Shown one piece after another: positions 25,885 to 32,986 of a stretch of 64,000 nucleotides of DNA. The stretch spans positions 38,909 through 102,908 of the forward strand of contig JARGOG010000009.1 of NCBI GenBank assembly GCA_029212785.1, in the 5' to 3' direction. A program made the translations under genes and the position numbers. Below the pieces are notes generated by a model. That model was given only the letters and a program-made list of their open reading frames with translations. It was not told the DNA's origin and did not search any database. Numbering within the stretch: the first letter of the stretch is position 1; each line of letters opens with the position of its first letter. The DNA is from Thalassobaculaceae bacterium. Lineage in GTDB: Bacteria > Pseudomonadota > Alphaproteobacteria > Thalassobaculales > Thalassobaculaceae.

Positions 25885-27156
25885 TTACAGCGCCGTTCGC
25901 TCGCGCGCGGTGCGGTCGTAGTCGACGTAGTGACGGTGGGTGGCGATATGGTCGGCCACATACATCGCGTCGTGCCATACTCCCCAGATGAACGACGATC
26001 CCCGGCGCGATAGCCAGGGCAGTCCCATGAAGTAGAGGCCGGGTTCGGCGGACACGCCGCGCTTGTGCCTTGGTTTGCCGTCGGCATCGAAGGTGTCGAC
26101 CTTGAGCCAGCTGAAATCGTATTCGTACCCCGTGGCCCAGATGATCGTGGTCACGCCGGCTGCCGTCAGGTCGAGCGCAAGGATCGGGTCGATCACACAG
26201 GCAGGATCCGGCGGGATGTGCCGGGCCGCCGGTTCCGGCGGCAGGTCGAGGCCGTTGCGCGCGACATAGGCGTCGGCCTCGTCCAGTTCCGAGATCAGCG
26301 CCCGGTCGCCATAGGCGAGATTGTCGGCCAGATCGGGGGCGAAGCGGAGCGTGCCGTCGGCGAAGCTTTCGGTGCGCCCGACCAGGGTCATGCCCCGCTC
26401 GGCGAGGCGGCGGAAGTCGACGGTGTAGCCGCCATAGGCGCCGCTGACCGCGATCGTCACATGCTGGGTGTTCGGGTCCGGGGTTTCCACGTCCCAGCGA
26501 CCGAGCACGCCGAGCCACCAGCAGTAGTCGCGCTCGCGATAGCGTCGGGGATAGCGGCTGTGCGGTCCGACCGAGAGATAGACCTGGCGGCCGGCCCGCT
26601 GGATCTCGTCGGCGATCTGCGTTCCCGAGGAGCCGGCACCGACCACCAGCACCGCGCCGTCGTCGAGCTGTCCCGGATTGCGGTATTCCGCGGAGTGCAT
26701 CTGCCGGATCCCGGCGGTCTCGGGTACGATCCGGGGAAAGACCGGGCGCTGAAACGGGCCGGTGGCGGCCACGACATATTTGGCCTCGATCGGACCGGCG
26801 GAGGTCTCCACGCGGAAGCCGAGCCGGTCGGCATGCCGCGTGACCTCGGTGACCTCGACGCCGCAGCGGATCGGGGCCGCGATCCTCTTCGCATAATCCT
26901 CGAAATAGGCGGCGACCCGCTCCTTCGTCGGAAAGGCGTCGTCATCGACATCGTCGAAGCCGAGCCCGGGAAAGCGGTCGTGCCAGGCGGGGCCGTTGGC
27001 GACCAGGGAGTCCCACCGGCCGCTGCGCCATTTCTCGGCGATCCGACCCTTTTCCAGAATCACATGAGGCACGCCGAGCTTGCCGAGATGCTCGCTCATT
27101 GCGACGCCCGCCTGACCGCCGCCGATGACCAGCGTGTCCACCTGTTCAACTGTCAT
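25885..27156 (-). CDS. Flavin-containing monooxygenase-like NAD(P)/FAD oxidoreductase
   Basis: A 423-residue flavoprotein with an N-terminal FAD-binding motif (VIGGGQAGVAMSEHL), a second dinucleotide-binding motif (VVGAGSSGTQIADEI) at about residue 170, and the ATG-type motif IIWATGYEYDFSW near residue 340. This matches the FMO/CzcO-like family that oxygenates amines, sulfides or other nucleophiles with NADPH. It lacks the FxGxxxHxxxWP fingerprint of Baeyer-Villiger enzymes, unlike the gene at 53488. An 84-bp gap separates it from dehydrogenase 2. Substrate unknown. Confidence 0.87.
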   Translation of the reverse strand: MTVEQVDTLVIGGGQAGVAMSEHLGKLGVPHVILEKGRIAEKWRSGRWDSLVANGPAWHDRFPGLGFDDVDDDAFPTKERVAAYFEDYAKRIAAPIRCGVEVTEVTRHADRLGFRVETSAGPIEAKYVVAATGPFQRPVFPRIVPETAGIRQMHSAEYRNPGQLDDGAVLVVGAGSSGTQIADEIQRAGRQVYLSVGPHSRYPRRYRERDYCWWLGVLGRWDVETPDPNTQHVTIAVSGAYGGYTVDFRRLAERGMTLVGRTESFADGTLRFAPDLADNLAYGDRALISELDEADAYVARNGLDLPPEPAARHIPPDPACVIDPILALDLTAAGVTTIIWATGYEYDFSWLKVDTFDADGKPRHKRGVSAEPGLYFMGLPWLSRRGSSFIWGVWHDAMYVADHIATHRHYVDYDRTARERTAL

Positions 27157-27242
27157 GCCCGCTTCCCCCGGCGATCCGATTTCGGGACCGACTCAATCAG
27201 GTTCGGTCGCGCCCGAAAAGAGACTTGCTGTCGCGCCGCCGG

Positions 27243-28700
27243 TCAGTCGAGCACCGGCCCCTCGCGCGGATCGATCGGCAGCGTGCCGGCGAGGCCGGTC
27301 ATGTCCTCGATCAGGGCGGCGGCGGCGAGCAACCCGGCCTCGTCCTGCGGCCGGCCGACCATCTGCAGGCCGACCGGGCGGCCGTCCTCGGTGAACCCCG
27401 CCGGCAGCGAGAGCGACGGGCAGGCGGTCAGCGTGATCGACGACGTGGTCATGGAAGCGGCGATGTAGTTGTCGAACTTTACACCGTCGACCCCGTCGAT
27501 GCGGGTCTTGTTCACGTCATAGGGTGGCAGGACCGTCACCGGCAGCAGCAGCAGGTCGTAGATCTCGAAGAACGCGATGACCCGCCGATGGAAGGCGGCG
27601 CGCTCGCGTTCGGCCCAGGCGATCTGCTCGGGGGTGAGGGCCAAGCCTTTCTCGGTGTTCCAGATGATGTCCTGCTTAATCATGTCGCGGTGGGTCTTCA
27701 GCCGCTCGCCGTGGTTCACGACGAAGATCATCGCCCGCAGGATTTGGAACGCCTCGCCGATCTCTCCCATCTCGGGACAGGCTTCCTCGATCGGGATGCC
27801 GAGGCTCTGCAGGTTGCGAACCGCCGCGCCGAGGACGCCGCGCACCGCTTTGGAGACCGGTGCGATGCCGCCGAGATCGGGCGAGAAGGCGACCCGCTTC
27901 GGCCACCACGCCCGCTTGTCGGCCAGGGCCGCGTCTACCGTGTCGGCATAGCCGCGCTCGGGCGCCGGCCGGGTCATCGGGTCGCGCGGGCACTGGCCGG
28001 CCATGGTGTCGAGGAACAGGGCGATGTCCGGCACGTTGCGGGCCATCGGGCCTTCGACCGAACTCGGGTTGAACAGGTTGTTCGAGGTGCCGCGGGTCAC
28101 CCGCCCGGGCGAAGGGCGCAGGCCGACGACGGAGGTATGCGCCGCCGGACCGCGCAGGGAGCCGCCATGGTCCGAGCCGTGGGCCAGCCAGACCTCGCCG
28201 GTCGCCAGCGCCACCGCCGCCCCGCCGGACGAGCCGCCGGGGGTCAGCGAAGTGTTCCAGGGGTTGCGGGTCTTGCCGAACACCGCGTTGTAGGTATTGC
28301 CGCCGGCGCCGAACTCCGGCGTGTTCGACTTGGCGACGACCAGCCCGCCGCGATCCTCGATCCGGCCGACCAGGGGGTGGGAGGCGGTCGGCACGTGGTC
28401 CGCATAGATCGGCGAGGCATAGGTGGTGCGCACCCCCTCGACATCCATCAGGTCCTTGATGGCGATCGGCAGCCCGGCGAGCCAGCCGCGTTTGTCCTTG
28501 CCCGGCCGCTCGGCCAGCACCTTGGCGGCAGCCCGCGCCCGGTCCAGGCAGAGCGTGGGCAGCGCGTTCACCGCCGGCTCGACCGCCGCGATCCGGGCGG
28601 CGGCGGCATCGATCAGCTCCAGCGGCGAGACCTCGCCGGCCTCCAGCAGCCGTACGGCTTCGCGTGCCGTCAACTTCGTCAGTTCGGTGCTCGCGGCCAT
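27243..28700 (-). CDS. Amidase (amidase signature family)
   Basis: A 485-residue amidase. The catalytic Lys is in GLPIAIKDLMDVEG (about residue 80), the cis-Ser in TPGGSSGGAAVALATG and the nucleophile Ser in GSDHGGSLRGPA (about residues 150-180), so the Ser-cisSer-Lys triad is complete. The start at 28700 (MAASTELTKL) has AGGGGA just upstream; the longer frame adds only 12 residues of poor context. Enzymes of this family hydrolyse aliphatic or aryl amides, or act in GatA-like roles; the lack of gatB/gatC nearby argues for catabolism. Confidence 0.9.
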   Translation of the reverse strand: MAASTELTKLTAREAVRLLEAGEVSPLELIDAAAARIAAVEPAVNALPTLCLDRARAAAKVLAERPGKDKRGWLAGLPIAIKDLMDVEGVRTTYASPIYADHVPTASHPLVGRIEDRGGLVVAKSNTPEFGAGGNTYNAVFGKTRNPWNTSLTPGGSSGGAAVALATGEVWLAHGSDHGGSLRGPAAHTSVVGLRPSPGRVTRGTSNNLFNPSSVEGPMARNVPDIALFLDTMAGQCPRDPMTRPAPERGYADTVDAALADKRAWWPKRVAFSPDLGGIAPVSKAVRGVLGAAVRNLQSLGIPIEEACPEMGEIGEAFQILRAMIFVVNHGERLKTHRDMIKQDIIWNTEKGLALTPEQIAWAERERAAFHRRVIAFFEIYDLLLLPVTVLPPYDVNKTRIDGVDGVKFDNYIAASMTTSSITLTACPSLSLPAGFTEDGRPVGLQMVGRPQDEAGLLAAAALIEDMTGLAGTLPIDPREGPVLD

Positions 28701-28878
28701 TGTCGTCCCCTGGATGTGAGGCGGAAACTCAAGCAAGCGGAGGCGGGAGGGTAAAGAGGCGAAATCGGCAGGGCTGAGAAGCGGTGCCGCGATCCGGGGC
28801 AGAACCCGGCTTGTCGCGACCGGAGCCGGCTCCTATCGTCCTGCGACATCCAAAAAACGTAATCACGAGGAAACCGCC

Positions 28879-29742
28879 GTGACCGCTCCCGAGAGACTGC
28901 GCGCCCTTCTGGCAGAGCCGGAATTCATTGTCATGCCGGCGGCCTGGGACGGGCTCACGGCCAAGCTGGCCGCTGCCGCCGGGTTCAAGACGGCGTTCCT
29001 TTCAGGGTCCTGCGTCGCCGCCAGTCGGCTCGGCGGCCCGGACCTGGATCTGGTGTCGTTCGGCGAAATGTTCGACTCGTTCAACATGGTCCACGCCGCG
29101 GCTCCGCAGACCCTGGTGCTGGCCGATGGCGACCATGGCTACGGCAACGCGATGAACGTGCAGCGCACGGTGCGTGCCTACGGGCGGGCCGGAGCCGCCG
29201 CCGTGCTCATCGAGGACAAGATCACCCCGCGCGCCCTGACCGCCGCCGGCAAGCCCTGCCTGAGTCGCGAGGAGGCCCGGATGAAGATTCGCGCCGCCGT
29301 CGAGGCCGCGAAGGAGTCCGGCATCCTGGTTCTGGCCCGGACCGACTGCCGACCGACCCAGGGCATCGACGAGGCGGTCGCCCGGATCGAGATGTATGTG
29401 GAGGAGGGGGCCGACATCCTGTTCCTCGACTCGCCGGCCGATGACGACGAGATCCGCCGCTCCGTGACGGCGGCCGCGGGACGTCCTTCATTCTCCGTGC
29501 TGTCGCCGGGCGCGCCGCGCGCCTGCCCGAGCCAGACCGAGGCGGCTGCCCTCGGGTTCAAGATCGGGACCTATCCGACCGGCATGCTGTCTCCGGCCAT
29601 CGCCGGCATGAAGGCCGGTCTGGCGGCACTGGCGGCGGGCGAGGCGGAGACGTCGGGCGCGCTGTCCCCGGCGGAGTTCCGCGACACGCTCGGTTACGGC
29701 GACTACGACGACCAGGCCAAGCCATTCATCGTGCCGGGCTGA
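28879..29742 (+). CDS. Isocitrate lyase/PEP mutase superfamily enzyme
   Basis: A 287-residue (beta/alpha)8 protein. Conserved Mg-binding pieces are ADGDHGYGN at about 75-83 and IEDK at about 113. The catalytic CGH loop of isocitrate and methylisocitrate lyases is absent; its place reads ALTAAGKPCLSREE. The family also includes oxaloacetate decarboxylase and carboxy-PEP mutase-like enzymes, so a C-C or C-P lyase on a small 2-oxo acid is likely, but the reaction cannot be named. Start is GTG at 28879 behind ACGAGGAAA. It is divergent from the amidase and converges with a dienelactone hydrolase. Confidence 0.85.
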   Translation: MTAPERLRALLAEPEFIVMPAAWDGLTAKLAAAAGFKTAFLSGSCVAASRLGGPDLDLVSFGEMFDSFNMVHAAAPQTLVLADGDHGYGNAMNVQRTVRAYGRAGAAAVLIEDKITPRALTAAGKPCLSREEARMKIRAAVEAAKESGILVLARTDCRPTQGIDEAVARIEMYVEEGADILFLDSPADDDEIRRSVTAAAGRPSFSVLSPGAPRACPSQTEAAALGFKIGTYPTGMLSPAIAGMKAGLAALAAGEAETSGALSPAEFRDTLGYGDYDDQAKPFIVPG

Positions 29743-29746
29743 CCGG

Positions 29747-29786
29747 ATGCGCGCTTCGGTAGCCCGATCGGCTCCGGAGCGCGCAT
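29747..29786. terminator. Bidirectional hairpin between convergent genes
   Basis: ATGCGCGCT (29747-29755) pairs with AGCGCGCAT (29778-29786), extended inward by a wobble and CGG/CCG, with an inner AGCC...CGGCT stem. It starts 4 bp after one stop and lies 18 bp from the other. Confidence 0.55.
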
Positions 29787-29804
29787 GTCTTCGGCGCCCG
29801 TGTG

Positions 29805-30689
29805 TCAGGACGCCAGGTGGGTCTTGAAGAAGGCGATCGTCCGCTCCCAGGCGAGCTTGGCCGCTTCCTCGTTGTAGCGGGGGGTCGAGTTGTTGTGGAA
29901 GCCGTGCATCGTGCCCGGATAGACGTGAACCTCATGGGTCGCGCCATTGGCCTCCAGCGCCGCCTTGTAGCCGTCCATGCCGGCGTTGATGCGCTCATCG
30001 TTCTCGGCGAATTGCAGCATCATCGCGGCCTTGATCTGGGCGACATCGCCGTCGGCGGGCGCCCGTCCATAGAACGGCACGCCGGCCTGCAGATCCTCCC
30101 CGAGCTCGACCGCGAGCCGATTGACCGCACCGCCGCCGAAGCAGAACCCGGTCGCGCCCAACTTCCCCGACGACAGCGGATGTGATTTCAGGAACTTTCC
30201 GCCGTTGAGCAGGTCGGTCATTAGCTTTTCACCGTCCAGGCCGCTTTGCAGGACCTTGCCGTCATCATCGTTGCCGGGATACCCGCCGACCGGCCACAGA
30301 CCGTCGGGGGCGAAAGCGAGGAAGCCTTCTGCCGCCGCGCGCCGGGCCACATCCTCGATATATGGGTTCAGCCCTCGGTTCTCGTGGATCACCAACACCG
30401 AGGGGAAGGGACCGTCGCCGGCGGGCTGCACCAGATAGCCCCGCATCTCGCCGCTGGTGCCGCCGGGCGAGTCATAGGTGACGTAGGTCGCCTTGATCCG
30501 GGGATCGGTGAAGGAGATGGTCTGGGCGACGGCGTAGTCGGGCAGCAGCGCCTGGGCCATGGCGAGGCCGGACCCGCCGGCCACGGTCAACGCCGACGCC
30601 CGCGCCAGGAACTCCCGGCGTGGCATGCCGCTGTGACAGTATTTGTCGTAGAGAGCGTAGACCTGCGGATCGATGCGAAGCTTGTCCAT
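29805..30689 (-). CDS. Dienelactone hydrolase family protein, Tat-exported
   Basis: A 294-residue alpha/beta hydrolase of the dienelactone hydrolase family. The N-terminus carries a twin-arginine signal (PRREFLARASAL, then a hydrophobic stretch ending AVAQ), so it is probably folded and exported to the periplasm. The Cys-Asp-His triad is visible as GFCFGGG, FAENDERI and MHGFHNN; HENRGLNPYIEDVARR is the family block. The start at 30689 has GGAGGT 5 bp upstream. It hydrolyses a lactone or ester. It follows the cupin gene on the same strand. Confidence 0.9.
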   Translation of the reverse strand: MDKLRIDPQVYALYDKYCHSGMPRREFLARASALTVAGGSGLAMAQALLPDYAVAQTISFTDPRIKATYVTYDSPGGTSGEMRGYLVQPAGDGPFPSVLVIHENRGLNPYIEDVARRAAAEGFLAFAPDGLWPVGGYPGNDDDGKVLQSGLDGEKLMTDLLNGGKFLKSHPLSSGKLGATGFCFGGGAVNRLAVELGEDLQAGVPFYGRAPADGDVAQIKAAMMLQFAENDERINAGMDGYKAALEANGATHEVHVYPGTMHGFHNNSTPRYNEEAAKLAWERTIAFFKTHLAS

Positions 30690-30766
30690 CGGGACCTCCG
30701 ATTGGCGGTAAATTCTCGCCGAAGCGTACACGACCCACAGGTGCGATAGACTTGCCGTTTGCGTGA

Positions 30767-31294
30767 TCAGCGGATGAACTGATCGACGTAGTCGGCGCCC
30801 AGGCCTACCTCCTCGAAGTGCTTGCGGCACATGTCGATCTTGGTGAACACGTCCTCGTAGCCGAGATGTTTGCCCCAGGGGTCGCAGTAGTACATCACGC
30901 CGTTGACCTGGAAATAGGTGATCATCTCGTCGACATCGTCGGGCACCACCAGGGTGTGGGTCTCGCCCGGCGGCTCGTAGACATACCCGCCTTCCTCGGC
31001 GACCCAGTCATGTTCCAGGTAGTACCAGCGGCCCTTCAGCACGAAGCCGTGCACCGCGTTCGGATGGCGGTGGCGCGACAGCACGCCGGACTTGGTCACC
31101 TTCAGCAGGTTCATCCAGTAGCCCTGGGACACGTTCAGGCAGAGCGGTCGGAAAAACACGTTCTCGGCCTGCTTCACCCAGAGCCGGTCGTCCTCGGGGA
31201 TCGCGCTCGGCACGACGATCTCGGGCTGGGCCTCTTTCGGAAACGGAAGCTGGTAGGGGACCATCGGGTCCTTGTCGGCGGATTCCAGGGGCAT
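30767..31294 (-). CDS. Cupin dioxygenase-like protein (2,4'-dihydroxyacetophenone dioxygenase family)
   Basis: A 175-residue single cupin. The metal ligands are visible in SRHRHPNAVHGFVLKG (His-x-His) and PPGETHTL (His); LWVKQAENVFFRPLCLN and YFQVNGVMYY match the 2,4'-dihydroxyacetophenone dioxygenase-like branch. A frame open well upstream overlaps the SDR gene, but ATG 31294 with AGGAGA 8 bp before it is the clear start. It probably shares a transcript with the SDR gene 44 bp upstream. Oxygenase activity is inferred from family; a sensor or isomerase role is possible. Confidence 0.82.
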   Translation of the reverse strand: MPLESADKDPMVPYQLPFPKEAQPEIVVPSAIPEDDRLWVKQAENVFFRPLCLNVSQGYWMNLLKVTKSGVLSRHRHPNAVHGFVLKGRWYYLEHDWVAEEGGYVYEPPGETHTLVVPDDVDEMITYFQVNGVMYYCDPWGKHLGYEDVFTKIDMCRKHFEEVGLGADYVDQFIR

Positions 31295-31338
31295 GGCGGT
31301 GTCTCCTTTTCGGACTTCTTGCTCTTTGGGTCGGGCCG

Positions 31339-32046
31339 TCACATGACGGAATAGCCGCCATCCACGTTGAGGATGGAGCCGGTGATGAAGGAGGCGGCGT
31401 CGCTGGCCAGGAACAAGGCCGGACCGGCGAGCTCCTCCGGGTTGCCCCAGCGGCCGAGCGGCGTGCGTCCGGTGATGGCGGCGTTGCGCTCCGGGTCGGC
31501 GCGCAGTTGCTCGGTCAGCGGCGTGGCGATCCAGCCGGGCGCCATCGCGTTCACGCGGATGCCGTCCCCGGCATAGGCGATGGCCAGGGATTTGGTGAGC
31601 TGTGCCACCCCGCCCTTGGAGGCGGAATATCCGGGCACGAGACCGCCGCCGAAATAGCTCAGCATCGACGCGATGTTGATGATGCAGCCCTTGGATTCCG
31701 CGAGCTTCGGGCGCAGAGCGGCGCACATGCGCATGGTGCCATTCAGGTTGATGTCGACCACCGACGCGAACACGTCGGGCTCCAATTCTTCCTGGCGTCG
31801 GATCACCCCGGCGGCGTTGACCAGAACATCGACCCGCGTCTGTCCTGCGGCGAGATCCGCGATCGCCGCGGTGTCGGTCACGTCCAGGGTCCGGAAACTC
31901 AGCCCAGCCTCATCCGCCGGCAGTGCACCGAGCCCGGCGGCCGTCACCGTATAGCCGGCCTCGGCGAACCCGTGGGCGATGGCGAGGCCGATGCCGCTGG
32001 TTCCACCGGTGACGATGGCGGACGGGGACGTCGGTGCGGTTGACAT
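31339..32046 (-). CDS. Short-chain dehydrogenase/reductase (SDR)
   Basis: A 235-residue classical SDR: cofactor motif TGGTSGIGLA, VLVNAAG in the NNAG position, catalytic Ser in INIASMLSYFG and YxxxK in YSASKGG; ends with FITGSILNVDGGYSVM. Likely an NAD(P)-dependent alcohol or 3-oxoacyl oxidoreductase. ATG at 32046 or the in-frame ATG at 32061 could start it; neither has a good ribosome site. It is divergent from the IclR gene at 32172, a probable regulator. Confidence 0.9.
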   Translation of the reverse strand: MSTAPTSPSAIVTGGTSGIGLAIAHGFAEAGYTVTAAGLGALPADEAGLSFRTLDVTDTAAIADLAAGQTRVDVLVNAAGVIRRQEELEPDVFASVVDINLNGTMRMCAALRPKLAESKGCIINIASMLSYFGGGLVPGYSASKGGVAQLTKSLAIAYAGDGIRVNAMAPGWIATPLTEQLRADPERNAAITGRTPLGRWGNPEELAGPALFLASDAASFITGSILNVDGGYSVM

Positions 32047-32056
32047 GGATAGGATG

Positions 32057-32069
32057 TCCATAATATGGA
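32057..32069. promoter_or_regulatory. Possible IclR operator between SDR and IclR genes
   Basis: TCCATA-A-TATGGA is a perfect 13-bp palindrome in the A/T-rich gap between the divergent SDR and IclR genes. IclR proteins typically bind A/T-rich dyads in their own promoter region. If the SDR starts at 32061 the site overlaps its first codons, which favours 32046 as start. Confidence 0.45.
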
Positions 32070-32171
32070 TATAAATCTACTTTATGAGAATTTGCACGAG
32101 CCGGTGAGGGAGTCAACCGTCACCGGACTTCCGCCCCCCTATTCGGGGGCGACAGGTCAGGGGAATGGCAG

Positions 32172-32936
32172 GTGAAACCGGGAACGGTCCAGGGCGCACA
32201 GAGCTTCTCGCGCAGCATGACGGTGTTGCAGCTTGTGGCGGATCATGCGGGCGGGCCGACGGTCGCCGATCTGGCGCGGCAGCTCGACCTGACCCGGCCG
32301 ACCCTCTATCGCATCCTCGCCTCTTTGGAGGCGGAAGGGCTGATCCGGCAGATGGCCGACCGACGCTACGGGCTGGGCAGCAGGCTGATCGGCCTTGCCC
32401 ATCGCGCGTTGGCCCAGCAGGACATCCGGGCGCTGGCCCATGACCCGCTCCTGGCGCTGCGCGACGAGACCGGTGAGACGGTCCATCTCGCCATCCGCAA
32501 CCTCGATGAGATGGTTTATATCGACAAGGTCGAGAGCCCGGAACTGGTCCGCATGGCGTCTACTGTCGGGACCCGCGTGCCGTTCCACACCAGCTCCGTC
32601 GGCAAGGCGTTTCTGGCGGCGCTGCCGGAGGGCGAAGCCGCGGATCTGGTCCGTCGTCTGGAGCTGTCGCCGGTCACCGGACGCACGGTCACCGATCCGG
32701 ATCAGCTTCTGGGTCGGGTGCAAGCCGCACGTGGCGCCGGTTACAGCTCCGACGAGGAGGAGAACGAGACCGGTATCGTGTGCTATGGCGCGGCCATTCG
32801 CGACAGCGCCGGTCGGCCGGTGGCCAGTGTCAGCGTTTCCGTGCCGGACTTCCGGCTGAAATCGGACCGCAGCGTCTACTGGAAACCACTACTGCGGCAG
32901 GTCGGGTCGATCTCCCGTTCTCTCGGGTATCGATGA
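32172..32936 (+). CDS. IclR-family transcriptional regulator 2
   Basis: A 254-residue IclR regulator: winged helix with SRSMTVLQLVADHAGGPTVADLARQLDLTRPTLYRIL split over residues 13-50, and an effector domain with VPFHTSSVGKAFLA and GYSSDEEENETGIVCYGAAI, strongly conserved in the family. Start is GTG at 32172 with GGGGAATGG upstream. It is divergent from the SDR-cupin-hydrolase genes, which are its likely targets. Confidence 0.92.
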   Translation: MKPGTVQGAQSFSRSMTVLQLVADHAGGPTVADLARQLDLTRPTLYRILASLEAEGLIRQMADRRYGLGSRLIGLAHRALAQQDIRALAHDPLLALRDETGETVHLAIRNLDEMVYIDKVESPELVRMASTVGTRVPFHTSSVGKAFLAALPEGEAADLVRRLELSPVTGRTVTDPDQLLGRVQAARGAGYSSDEEENETGIVCYGAAIRDSAGRPVASVSVSVPDFRLKSDRSVYWKPLLRQVGSISRSLGYR

Positions 32937-32986
32937 AGGCAGGGCGTGCGGGACGTCGCTCAAGAAGAGAGTGAGGACCCGCGCCC

